Positions 21,901-30,515 of a DNA stretch of 64,000 nt are shown here, one piece after another. This DNA is from Caecitellus pseudoparvulus (lineage: Eukaryota; Bigyra: Bicosoecida). The stretch spans positions 310,001-374,000 of the forward strand of contig CBFFRQ010000067.1 in assembly GCA_965644315.1 (NCBI GenBank). Direction: 5' to 3'. Numbering within the stretch: the stretch's first letter is position 1; each line of letters starts with the position of its first letter. Made by a program: the position numbers and the translations under genes. The notes under the pieces were generated by a model. That model made no database searches, was not told where the DNA came from, and saw only the letters and a program-made list of their open reading frames with translations.

Positions 21901-24323
21901 ACTGCAAGCTGGCGTCAGAGGGCACGCTGTTGACGGCAGGGATGGAAGCGCTGGCTTCAGATGGACGGGCACGCAAAGCCGTGCTGGGATTCGATGGGAG
22001 TGTGGAGGATGTGATGCTGGACATGGGGGACGGATTCACGCCCCTGCTGCAGTCTGCAGCCATCGGCTGTGTTGCCAGCTCGCCCTCGCATCCGTCGTTC
22101 CTTGTGCTGGCTCAGCTCATGACGCAGCACTTGCAGGAGTGTGCTGCAGACGACCCGCAGTCCACAGGCAGTGGTGATGAGGGTGGCGTGAGTGTGACTT
22201 TGGACACTACTGCTTGGGGGTGTCCGGCATCCTTGCCTGGTGTGTTGGCCCGCCTTGCCATGTCGCATTACCGGGTGGAGACGACTCTGGCGGAGCTGCA
22301 CGCTAGTGGGGCGGTCAGAGCGGTAGAAGAGGGAAGTGTGGCTGGTGGCTCAAGTGACGTGAGCATGGTGTGTGATGGAGTGCCGCATGTTGCGAGGGCG
22401 CTGAAAGCGCTGGGGTGGCGGGAGGAGCCAGTGAGCGGTGGTGAGAGCGGTGTGCCAATGTCGGTTGATGCACTGGCCAACCTGGCAGACATTGGGGAGG
22501 CGGTATGCAGGCTTGCAGTGCTGCATCACTGGTTTGATCGGTACCCCCACGCCCAAGAAGACCTGCTGCATGCAGCAAGCGGCGACTTTTACGAGCAAGC
22601 GGGTGTGCAGGCAAGGTGTGCCGCTGCAGCCCGGCGCTTGGGACTGCTGCCGTGTTCTTCCCTCCCTCCTACGAGTGTGGGCAGTCAGGGCTCGTCCAGC
22701 ATGCTGCAGTTGGATGCAGTGGACAGCGAAGTGTGCCGTGAGTGGATGGGGCAGTGGGCGCTGGCTTGGCTGCGGTGGATTGGCGACGGGCCTGAGCGTG
22801 GGCATGAGGATAGTGCGTTGGCTGTGGCGGGGCCTGAGGGGGCGTTGTTCCTGCACGGCATTCTGCTGCCCCAGATCACAGTGCGGCTGGTGGAGTGCCA
22901 GGCTGTGGTGGCGGCGTGTGTGCGACTGGTGGTGGACGTGGTTCGGGAAGGGGAAGACGAAGTGGGCGTGTTCCGTGGCGACGTGGCTGCATTGCTGGGC
23001 GAAGTGATGCAGCACACACACAAGGCGAGGCTAGCCATGCGGTTCGTGCATGGGGGCATGTGCGCTGTGGTGATGCGCTTTCTGGAGAGTCGGCTGCAGG
23101 GCACGGGTCGTGTCCTGCCTGGCGCCATTGCAGCGTGTTTGCGTGCAGGTCAGGTGGCCGAAGAAGCCATGTGGAAGTGTGAGGCTGTGGCGGCGTCTGT
23201 GGCATCACACACGCAGCTGGACCTGGCCTGTGTACCGGTGACTGTGGGCGAGGCTAGGGTTGTGCGGGTGCTGCCTGTGCACTTGGACCTCGGCACCACG
23301 GCGTGGGGAGTGACGGCGGCGAGTGGCGTGAAGGCCTTGTCACACTGCCCATCAGCTGGCATGCTGAGCTGCTTGACGCCCCGCTCGGGGGCCCAGCGGT
23401 GGGCCGATACGGTGGGCGTCGTGCTGCAGCCGCTGTTGCAGTGCTTGGTGGGAGGTGTGGGAAACGTGCCAAGTTCGTTGCCAGCGATGTCTGACACTCC
23501 GCAGCCTCGTAGAGCGGCGCAGCGAGACCACTTGGTGTATGGCCCGAGTACCATGGCTGGAATGGGTGGTGGTGAGGTGCCAGGTGTGGGGCGTGGTCCT
23601 GCGGCGGGAGGTGGTGTGCAAAAAGTCGGTGTGGAGCCGGACGAGTTCGACTTTGACTTCGCCGCACCGAGGCCCCCCATTTCAGCGTCTGTAGTGAGTG
23701 ACAGGGGAGTTGATAAGTTTGAGGATGTGCACGTGGAGCTGCAGTCGGGATCAGGTGCATTGAAGCACGGATCGCACGGAATGAGATTAGGTCCGCTAGG
23801 TTCGGATCGGGTTGTGGATGAGAGTCTGGTGCCTCCTGGGCACAGAAGCGGTGCGACTCGGGGCGAACGAGGAGACTTGGGTGATTCTGAGCAGCCCCAC
23901 ATCTCTGCAGCTGGCGCTGATAGTGGTGCTTGTCATCTGGAGAGTGCTCGTGGCACCGCTTGTGGCAATGAGTCGCTGTGGAGTTCGTCGGTGCGTGATG
24001 CAGACGGTGCTCCCGCCTCGCACCTTGCGCGACAGGTGCTGGACAGGCTAAGACGCGGTTGGACGGACAATGAGAAACATGGTGGTGCTGCACACGGGGC
24101 GCTTGGGGCTGCTGCAGCGCCTGCAGTGAAATCCGTCAGAGTGGGATTGCCAGACGGATGTCGCTTAAACATTATCACCCCGCCGAAAGCGAAGCGGACA
24201 CGGAAAAAGAAAAAGGTGCCCAAAGCTTCTACTGTGGTGCTTACGGGTCAATGTCGGGTGCGGCCGTTCACGGTGCATCGTTCTGCGTTTGCTCCAAGGG
24301 GACAGTCTGCAGCGGACGAGTAG
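18936..24323 (+). CDS. Giant single-domain class III ribonuclease
   Basis: This intronless frame encodes 1,795 residues. It has one RNase III domain at about residues 628-950. The start resembles LLQAAFVHRSF, the signature is HDNERLEKIGDAVLE (about 735), and the second acidic pair lies in KFVADAVEALVACVW (about 920). The four metal-binding acidic residues appear present, so the domain should cut double-stranded RNA. Between the two catalytic halves there is an insertion of over 100 residues relative to bacterial RNase III. I see no second RNase III domain, helicase, PAZ or dsRNA-binding domain, so it is not a standard Dicer, although N-terminal domains may be too diverged to recognise. The C-terminus has a basic stretch (KAKRTRKKKKVPK), a likely nuclear signal. 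The ATG at 18936 is the first in frame. Coding-strand sequence from 22 kb on is G/T-rich. Confidence 0.75.
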   Translation: MAAASPDSTAADGDTSPSFYSHVWSSAELATSDSGLNPDSRSWADLAKLLNSMALPTLSAAPEGQSLLQLHCVLWKMCHCQSAPVHFASVSLSPPTVSSYSAEQQFTRQGPSGQIIRSIQVLHATAVAAHTVQATPFQWLCARERCARLQYFHLASSQDRQANAVGSECTLFCPVPPAVVSNAWTAGTQSKLAPDIGDLPSNRVQLHSLKLDLTPWWQLPFRRLFAVSASALVGSPGFPPLQVRSQGISTVAASSSLPTQGSPSFEAWTALAEQKGVSQGPNLLSSSEGHIVAPEWVDTPAEAPATAHTSLPLLWNRSVTGSLVPVLPVALAGDFSLPGALPAHLRRSGAQTVESYFFAKKLAKWAKHHPARHPDAPASTQDIRPMQGRATLPADVCLGSVVLTDVPGTHTWPECPFVPDTAEHVTHEAMSAGLDSELAAASAELGMLAMPVLHLGKALTSEGATRAMVQMHGPAYDASIAFTSAAESGGMRYRKRGAVPTLAVRPDAAGSLPAVPWCVSAAEPAEFSFERIEDAKLADAERQPLVLVPSSSSLSLFPLATLQVLTWASGWHGACDVACVQAPLASHSSFVQLGHVFAIPFLADMSAYLAGWATWGSLAASSRIPRPMLQSPLLQAAFVHRSFRSLHEGGGIPDHPDLHWGPPLIAEPDDGEDTHSLWGVDMGDLPAGLRDAVQSAQMGWGTTPLIQRRNAAVQSMHAGLSPLTLGCLSPFPGHAMTRHDNERLEKIGDAVLEVVLRHAVWSAWPSVPQETLRAWVAVLAQNETLHGIAQHYLKVSGLVRAAITRNDRTDGSVVSQSMDAFAGMSLGETAAQLCGAGGHRSWFSPAALLASENRAANVMSGGYAEEGVSADMTSGEADATGSHTLLEQLVECARYCRSSKRAISGLLSGDALARQGTEKDRCKFVADAVEALVACVWLEQGWTGVLPFLRDMYAPHLAVHPCVGLALQSTLGSGTAGQWVGYRTVAKRHCKLASEGTLLTAGMEALASDGRARKAVLGFDGSVEDVMLDMGDGFTPLLQSAAIGCVASSPSHPSFLVLAQLMTQHLQECAADDPQSTGSGDEGGVSVTLDTTAWGCPASLPGVLARLAMSHYRVETTLAELHASGAVRAVEEGSVAGGSSDVSMVCDGVPHVARALKALGWREEPVSGGESGVPMSVDALANLADIGEAVCRLAVLHHWFDRYPHAQEDLLHAASGDFYEQAGVQARCAAAARRLGLLPCSSLPPTSVGSQGSSSMLQLDAVDSEVCREWMGQWALAWLRWIGDGPERGHEDSALAVAGPEGALFLHGILLPQITVRLVECQAVVAACVRLVVDVVREGEDEVGVFRGDVAALLGEVMQHTHKARLAMRFVHGGMCAVVMRFLESRLQGTGRVLPGAIAACLRAGQVAEEAMWKCEAVAASVASHTQLDLACVPVTVGEARVVRVLPVHLDLGTTAWGVTAASGVKALSHCPSAGMLSCLTPRSGAQRWADTVGVVLQPLLQCLVGGVGNVPSSLPAMSDTPQPRRAAQRDHLVYGPSTMAGMGGGEVPGVGRGPAAGGGVQKVGVEPDEFDFDFAAPRPPISASVVSDRGVDKFEDVHVELQSGSGALKHGSHGMRLGPLGSDRVVDESLVPPGHRSGATRGERGDLGDSEQPHISAAGADSGACHLESARGTACGNESLWSSSVRDADGAPASHLARQVLDRLRRGWTDNEKHGGAAHGALGAAAAPAVKSVRVGLPDGCRLNIITPPKAKRTRKKKKVPKASTVVLTGQCRVRPFTVHRSAFAPRGQSAADE

Positions 24324-24887
24324 TGCTGCGCAGGGAATGAGCGTGAGGTGGCATGGTCAACAGCTTTGAGCTCAATCCTCTGTGGAATGGGAGGCACGCA
24401 GCTTGTCGCGAGTGTGAGTCATGATTGGTAAGTGCAAAGGGTGAGGCTGGACCGTGAAGACGAACGATTCATGAGTTCACAGCTGGAGGAGCGTCAGGTG
24501 CTGCTGGAGATTCTTTCTCGGGCATCAACGCAGGCAGGCGTACATCACAGCTTCTCAACAGACACACGCTGAATGCATTTCGCGGCCAAGACGGCATGTG
24601 AATCCTGACTCGATGTACCATGGCGACATAGCCAAGACTTCGATGTTGCTTGGTTCTGCCGCCCACAGAGCAACTGAAGCAATGGCAAAGTGGCTCCATG
24701 ACACGAAATGAACTCTTCGCGCTTCCACTGAAACACTGCGAGAGCTCCAGAAGGAGTACCTGGGACACACTCATCTGGAGGAAACGGTCAAACAACACCG
24801 ATATATCAGAGCAAATTTGGCACAGTAGTCTCGCTGGCAATGTTGGACAGCACGAGCTTCGAGTACGAACATCACAGGTTGACTTAA
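24324..24887. other. Convergent intergenic spacer, AT-richer
   Basis: This spacer separates the 3' ends of the RNase III and Sel1 genes. It is visibly richer in A and T than the flanks. I see no gene, no RNA gene and no convincing polyadenylation hexamer. Short frames here lack an ATG in a plausible context or simply extend the Sel1 repeats out of frame. Confidence 0.4.
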
Positions 24888-27800
24888 TCAATTCCATATT
24901 CCATTGCGCTGGAGCATGAAAAGCGCAGACTTGCTTCCCTGCTCCGCCGCCGCCCTGTACCACCGCACAGCCTCAGCATCGTCCTTCTCCACACCCATGC
25001 CGTGCGCGTACATACGACCAAGATTCGTCTGCCCCACCGCATGGCCCTGCTCCGCCGCCGCCCTGTACCACCGCACAGCCTCAGCATCATCCATATCAAC
25101 ACCCATGCCGTGTTCGTACATCGCACCAAGGTTTGTCTGGCCATCGGCATCGCCCTGCTCCGCCGCCGCCCTGTACCACCGCACAGCCTCAGCCTCATCC
25201 TTATCAACACCCCTGCCGTACTCGTACATCGCACCAAGGCTTGTCTGAGCAGCTGTCTGTCCCTGCTCCGCCGCTGCCCTGTACCACCGCACAGCCTCAG
25301 CCTCATCCTTATCAACACCCCTGCCGTTCTCGAACATCAAGCCTAGTTTTGATTGCCCCATTGCATCTCCCTGCTCCGCAGCTGCCCTGAACCACCGCAC
25401 AGCCTCAGCATCGTCCTTCTCCACACCCCTGCCGTACTCGTACATCATACCAAGGTTGAACTGGCTATCAGCATGACCCTGCTCCGCCGCCGCCCTGTAC
25501 CACCGCACAGCCTCAACATAATCCTTCGCCACACCCCTGCCGTGCTCGTACATCGCACCAAGGTTGTTGTGTCCCCCCGCATGTCCCTGCTCCGCCGCCG
25601 CCCTGTACCACCGCACAGCCTCAGCATCATCTTGCTCCACACCCCTGCCGCCCTCGTGAAGCAGACCAAGTCCCACCTGGGCCCATGCATCCCTCTGCTC
25701 CGCCGCCGCCCTGTACCACCGCACAGCCTCAGCCTCGTCCTTATCAACACCCCTGCCGTACTCGTACATCGCACCAAGGCTTGTCTGAGCAGCTGCCTGT
25801 CCCTGCTCCGCCGCCGCCTTGTACCACCGCACAGCCTCAGCCTCATCCTTATCCACACCCCTGCCGTCCTCGTACATCCAACCAAGACTCACCTGAGCCC
25901 ACGCGTCTTTCTGCTCCGCCGCCGCCCTGAACCACCGCACAGCCTCGGCATCATCCTTATCAACACCCATGCCTCTCTCGTACATCGCACCAAGATTCGC
26001 CTGTCCCCCCGCATGTCCCTGCTCCGCCGCCGCCTTGTACCACCGCACAGCCTCAGCCTCATCCTTGCCCACACCACTGCCGTACTCGTACATCACGCCT
26101 AGTTTTGATTGCCCCATTGCATCTCCCTGCTCCGCCGCCGCCCTGTACCACCGCACAGCCTGAGTCTCGTCCTTCTCCACACCCCTGCCATTCGCGAACA
26201 TCAGTCCAACCATCGTAATGGCCCGTGCATCTCCCTGCTCCGCCGCCGCCCTGTACCACCGCACAGCCTCGATGTGTTCCTTCTCTACACCCCAGCCGTC
26301 CGCGAACATCAAGAAAAGGTAAAACTGGCCGCTCGCATATCCCTGCTCCGCCGCCTCCCTGTACCACCGCACAGCCTCAGCCTCGTCCTTCGCCACACCC
26401 CTACCGTGCGCGTACATCCACCCAAGATTCGTCTGGGCCCACGCATGTCCCCGCTTCGCCGCCGCCAAAAAACACCGCACAGCCTCAGCATCGTCTTGCA
26501 ACCCTCCTCTGCCGTTTGCGATCATCATGCCTAGGCTGTTCTGCCCCCCCGCATGGCCCTGCTCCGCTGCCGCCCTGTACCACCGCACAGCCTCAGCGTC
26601 ATCCTTCGCCACACCCCTGCCGTGCGCGTACATCGCACTAAGGTTGTATTGTCCCTCCGCATGTCCCTGCTCCGCCGCCGCCCTGTACCACCGCACAGCC
26701 TCAGCATCGTCTTTCAACCCTCCTCTGCCGTTTGCGATCATCATGCCTAGGCTGTTCTGCCCCCCCGCATGGCCCTGCTCCGCCGCCGCCTTGTACCACC
26801 GCACAGCCTCAGCGTCATCCTGCTCCACACCCAAGCCCTGCTCGTACATACGACCAAGATTCGTCTGTCCCCCCGCATGGCCCTGCTCCGCCGCCGCCCT
26901 GTACCACCGCACAGCCTCGGCCTCATCCTTATCCACACCCTTGCCCTGCTCGTACATCGCACCAAGATTCGTCTGTCCCCCCGCATGTCCCTGCTCCGCC
27001 GCCGCCCTGTACCACCGCACAGCCTCAGCGTCATCCTGCTCCACACCCCAGCCGTTCTCGAACATCAAACCTTGCTTTGTCTGCCCAAACGCATCTCCCT
27101 GCTCCGCCGCCGCCTTGTACCACCGCACAGCCTCAGCATCATCTTTCTCCACACCCCTGCCGTGCTCGTACATCCAACCAAGATTCGTCTGTCCCCCCGC
27201 ATGGCCCTGCTCCGCCGCCGCCCTGTACCACCGCACAGCCTCAGCCTCATCCTTGCCCACACCCGTACCGTTCGCGTACATCGCACCAAGATTCGTCTGT
27301 CCCCCCGCATGGCCCTGCTCCGCTGCCGCCTTGTACCACCGCACAGCCTCGGCCTCATCCTTCTCCACACCCTTGCCCTCCGCGTACATCGCACCAAGAT
27401 TCGTCTGTCCCCCCGCATGGCCCTGCTCCGCCGCCTCCCTGTACCACCGCACAGCCTCCACATCATCCTTGCCCACGCCCGTACCGTTCGCGTACATCAC
27501 ACCAAGGTTGAACTGCCCCTCCGCATGTCCCTGCTCCGCCGCCGCCCTGTACCACCGCACAGCCTCAGCCTCGTCCTTCGCCACACCCTTGCCCTCCTCG
27601 AACATCGCGCCAAGGTTGTTCTGTCCCTCCGCATCTCCCTGCTCCGCCGCCGCCCTGTACCACCGCACGGCCTCAGCCTCATTTTTCTCCACACCCCAGC
27701 CGTTCTCGAACATCAAACCTTGCTTGGTCTGCCCAAACGCATCTCCCTGCTCCGCCGCCGCCTTGTACCACCGCACAGCCTCAGCCTCATCCTTATCCAC

Positions 27801-28646
27801 ACCCCTGCCCTGCTCGTACATCGCACCAAGATTCGTCTGTCCCCCCGCATGGCCCTGCTCCGCCGCCGCCCTGTACCACCGCACAGCCTCAGCCTCATCC
27901 TTCTCCACACCCTTGCCCTGCTCGTACATCGCACCAAGATTCGTCTGCCCCCCCGCATGTCCCTGCTCTGCCGCCGCCCTGTACCACCGCACAGCCTCAG
28001 CCTCATCCTTGCCCACACCCGTACCGTTCGCGTACATCACACCAAGGTTGAACTGCCCCCCCGCATGTCCCTGCTCCGCCGCCGCCCTGTACCACCGCAC
28101 AGCCTCAGCATCGTCCTTCGCCACACCCTTGCCCTCCGCATACATCACACCAAGGTTTACCTGTCCCTCCGCATCTCCCTGCTCCGCCGCCGCCCTGTAC
28201 CACCGCACGGCCTCAGCCTCATCCTGCTCCACACCCCAGCCGTTCTCGAACATTAAACCTTGCGTTGTCTGACAAGCCGCGTGTCCTTGCTCCGTTGCCG
28301 CCCTGTACCACCGCACAGCCTCCACATAATCTTTCTCCACACCCCTGCCGTGCGCGTACATACGACCAAGATTCGTCTGTCCCCCCGCATGGCCCTGCTC
28401 CGCCGCCGCCTTGTACCACTGCACAGCCTCAGCCTCATCCTTCTCCACACCCTTGCCCTCCGCGTACATACGACCAAGATTCGTCTGCCCCCACGCATGG
28501 CCCTGCTCCGCTGCCGCCTTGAACCACCGCACAGCCTCCACATAAACTTTCTCCGCACCCTTGCTGTCCAGGTACATGCGACCAAGCTCCCAACAGTCCC
28601 ATGCATCACCCAGCTCTGCTGCTCTGCGCATTTCCCTAACATTTAC
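24888..28646 (-). repeat. 108-bp coding tandem repeat array (Sel1 units)
   Basis: The array has 33 full in-frame units of 108 bp (24984-28547), a C-terminal partial unit (24888-24983) and a degenerate first unit (to about 28646). Units keep exact length with no indels. Certain unit variants recur together, for example the GLMFENGWGVE type followed by an AEGQ type and then a GQFNLGVMYANGTG type, showing higher-order duplication of several units. Two identical GQNSLGMMIANGRGGL units are spaced two repeats apart. Confidence 0.93.
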
Positions 28647-30515
28647 AGCAGGCTTCCCGCACCATTCCCCAGCACCAGCCCCAGCCACACACTTCATGTG
28701 CTCAACCACTTTGGACAACACATCACCCACGCCCGCCACGCTTCGCCACACACCCACACAACCACTTCCATCACAACCTTGCTCAACAATACGCCGCACA
28801 CTCCATTCCACATGAACCAATCCACTGCACCTCCCTGCTTTCCTAACATCTCCTCTCACTTTCACTTCCGTTCGCCACCCCCGCATTCCATTCCACAGTC
28901 CTTGCGCATCAACCCCAGTGTCAGCCACAGCATCCCACATATGCTTTCCCTCACCCTCACCCACCCCACCCCGAACCCACCCAACACCGTCAACACATCC
29001 ACGCCCCACAGCCTGGGCCGCACAGACCAGCTCATGGCACCCTCTTACATCCACACTTCCCCCTTCGCCATTTCTCGCAAACACGCCTTCAAGGCCGCCT
29101 TCACCACCATCCATCCCGCCTGTACACTCCAGGCTCATCACATCCCTCAACGCACAACACCACTCCCCACACCCAGCCTCACCCACCACCTGCCCCACAC
29201 ACCCAGCACACAACCGCACTGATGCCACACCCTGCATCACATCACCGACCACCCCAGCAATGCCTCCACCCAACCCACAGCTCCCCTCTACAACCAGTGC
29301 GCCAAGAACGTCACCTCCAGCATACCCAGCCCCTGACTCCTCACAGGCGCTCAGAACGCCCAAGCACTTCCACGCCAAACCAGCTTTCACGTCGCCCTCC
29401 GCATCCTCCCAAGCATCATCGCCAACCACGTCAGCCACTGACACGCCCGCATCCACAGTCACTTGCAACACAAGGCATGTCCAAGCTCCCAGTGGATCAG
29501 CATCGCATACGTGGCTTCGCTCCACACGCACAGCAACACCCCGCAACGCCTGAACAGGTGGCGCACAACCCTCACTCTCCGCCCACGCGTTCAACTTTTG
29601 ACCCTGCACCAGCCCAAGCACAGCATCATTCACCTCCTTCCCACACTTTGGCGCCCACTCACTTTCATCTCCCTCCCCCACCCACACTGGCACCTTGAAC
29701 TCACTCCGCCACTCCAACACCATGCCCCCACCATCGGCCCGCATAAACGCACGCCCACCGCCACTCAAATCCAGATCCACACTCGCACCCTCACTATCGC
29801 ACTCCACCACCTCCACCTCCGGCACACCAAGACTTCCAAGCTTGTCCAGTGCCTCTGCCATCGTCGCCACATCACCCGCTGCGCTTGCCAGTACGCCTTC
29901 ACCACTCTCGCTCAGCAGCTCAGAAGCGGCGGTCAGCATGGCCTGAGCAGCATCAACGCTCATCCTGGCCTCCACCCCTGCTGCATCCCGCACACTTCCC
30001 TTGCCACACATACCCCGCACATGCCGCGGCACCCAAGCCGCCAACCCACGCAGCACAGCGTCAACAACATCGCACTTCCCCAGCCAGAAGCTCACCCGAC
30101 GCCACGCACCCACGATGCTACTGTACACATGGTCCAACCTTGCCCCATCCACCCACTCGTCACGCAACAGCGTTCCCCGCACCATATCTTGCAAGGCATC
30201 CTGTGCCACCTGCACACACCAGCACAGCCGCTTCAAGCCTCGCTCAGCTCGGGCATGCACGTTGCCCCTCTCTTCCTCCAGAATCCGCACCAGACCAGCG
30301 TCAATACGCCTCAGTGCCTCCAGCTGTCCCTCCACACCCAGCCACTGCCCTGCCTTGGGCATGGCCTCCCCTACTGCGCCCGCCAGGCCCAACAGTGCTT
30401 CTGCAACTTCGCCTCGCACAGCCACGCTGTCCACACACGGCCCTCGAGCCACATCGATCAACGCTTCTACAGGGCCGATACCTGTGGTCATCCCACCTGC
30501 GCCTGATGCAGACAT
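24888..30515 (-). CDS. Large Sel1-repeat protein
   Basis: This single-exon gene encodes 1,875 residues from the ATG at 30515; codons further upstream in frame are GTG. Residues 1 to about 620 form a region I do not recognise, Val/Gly/Ala-rich with a Cys cluster (RLCAGCVGQV, CGEWCCAL) and no membrane segment. The remainder is about 34 Sel1 repeats of exactly 36 residues plus a final partial one. The consensus is DEAEAVRWYRAAAEQGHAGG followed by QTNLGAMYEQGKGVEK. Sel1 repeats build a TPR-like solenoid that scaffolds protein complexes, as in SEL1L/HRD3 of ER-associated degradation and in many protist and bacterial adaptors. There is no signal peptide here, so a cytosolic scaffold is more likely than SEL1L. 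The repeats are extremely similar to one another, implying recent expansion or gene conversion. Assembly collapse or expansion is a risk. Confidence 0.85.
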   Translation of the reverse strand: MSASGAGGMTTGIGPVEALIDVARGPCVDSVAVRGEVAEALLGLAGAVGEAMPKAGQWLGVEGQLEALRRIDAGLVRILEEERGNVHARAERGLKRLCWCVQVAQDALQDMVRGTLLRDEWVDGARLDHVYSSIVGAWRRVSFWLGKCDVVDAVLRGLAAWVPRHVRGMCGKGSVRDAAGVEARMSVDAAQAMLTAASELLSESGEGVLASAAGDVATMAEALDKLGSLGVPEVEVVECDSEGASVDLDLSGGGRAFMRADGGGMVLEWRSEFKVPVWVGEGDESEWAPKCGKEVNDAVLGLVQGQKLNAWAESEGCAPPVQALRGVAVRVERSHVCDADPLGAWTCLVLQVTVDAGVSVADVVGDDAWEDAEGDVKAGLAWKCLGVLSACEESGAGYAGGDVLGALVVEGSCGLGGGIAGVVGDVMQGVASVRLCAGCVGQVVGEAGCGEWCCALRDVMSLECTGGMDGGEGGLEGVFARNGEGGSVDVRGCHELVCAAQAVGRGCVDGVGWVRGGVGEGEGKHMWDAVADTGVDAQGLWNGMRGWRTEVKVRGDVRKAGRCSGLVHVEWSVRRIVEQGCDGSGCVGVWRSVAGVGDVLSKVVEHMKCVAGAGAGEWCGKPAVNVREMRRAAELGDAWDCWELGRMYLDSKGAEKVYVEAVRWFKAAAEQGHAWGQTNLGRMYAEGKGVEKDEAEAVQWYKAAAEQGHAGGQTNLGRMYAHGRGVEKDYVEAVRWYRAATEQGHAACQTTQGLMFENGWGVEQDEAEAVRWYRAAAEQGDAEGQVNLGVMYAEGKGVAKDDAEAVRWYRAAAEQGHAGGQFNLGVMYANGTGVGKDEAEAVRWYRAAAEQGHAGGQTNLGAMYEQGKGVEKDEAEAVRWYRAAAEQGHAGGQTNLGAMYEQGRGVDKDEAEAVRWYKAAAEQGDAFGQTKQGLMFENGWGVEKNEAEAVRWYRAAAEQGDAEGQNNLGAMFEEGKGVAKDEAEAVRWYRAAAEQGHAEGQFNLGVMYANGTGVGKDDVEAVRWYREAAEQGHAGGQTNLGAMYAEGKGVEKDEAEAVRWYKAAAEQGHAGGQTNLGAMYANGTGVGKDEAEAVRWYRAAAEQGHAGGQTNLGWMYEHGRGVEKDDAEAVRWYKAAAEQGDAFGQTKQGLMFENGWGVEQDDAEAVRWYRAAAEQGHAGGQTNLGAMYEQGKGVDKDEAEAVRWYRAAAEQGHAGGQTNLGRMYEQGLGVEQDDAEAVRWYKAAAEQGHAGGQNSLGMMIANGRGGLKDDAEAVRWYRAAAEQGHAEGQYNLSAMYAHGRGVAKDDAEAVRWYRAAAEQGHAGGQNSLGMMIANGRGGLQDDAEAVRCFLAAAKRGHAWAQTNLGWMYAHGRGVAKDEAEAVRWYREAAEQGYASGQFYLFLMFADGWGVEKEHIEAVRWYRAAAEQGDARAITMVGLMFANGRGVEKDETQAVRWYRAAAEQGDAMGQSKLGVMYEYGSGVGKDEAEAVRWYKAAAEQGHAGGQANLGAMYERGMGVDKDDAEAVRWFRAAAEQKDAWAQVSLGWMYEDGRGVDKDEAEAVRWYKAAAEQGQAAAQTSLGAMYEYGRGVDKDEAEAVRWYRAAAEQRDAWAQVGLGLLHEGGRGVEQDDAEAVRWYRAAAEQGHAGGHNNLGAMYEHGRGVAKDYVEAVRWYRAAAEQGHADSQFNLGMMYEYGRGVEKDDAEAVRWFRAAAEQGDAMGQSKLGLMFENGRGVDKDEAEAVRWYRAAAEQGQTAAQTSLGAMYEYGRGVDKDEAEAVRWYRAAAEQGDADGQTNLGAMYEHGMGVDMDDAEAVRWYRAAAEQGHAVGQTNLGRMYAHGMGVEKDDAEAVRWYRAAAEQGSKSALFMLQRNGIWN

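Noticed and set aside
18936-24323. Canonical Dicer
   Set aside because: Only one RNase III domain is seen; no helicase, PAZ or dsRNA-binding domain was recognised.
26527-28272. Long plus-strand open frames (581 and 495 codons) opposite the Sel1 array
   Set aside because: They arise because a 108-bp repeat free of stops in one antisense frame is repeated many times. The translations are periodic Pro/Ser/Ala/His or Arg/Leu-rich with no family features, and the opposite strand encodes a clear Sel1 protein.
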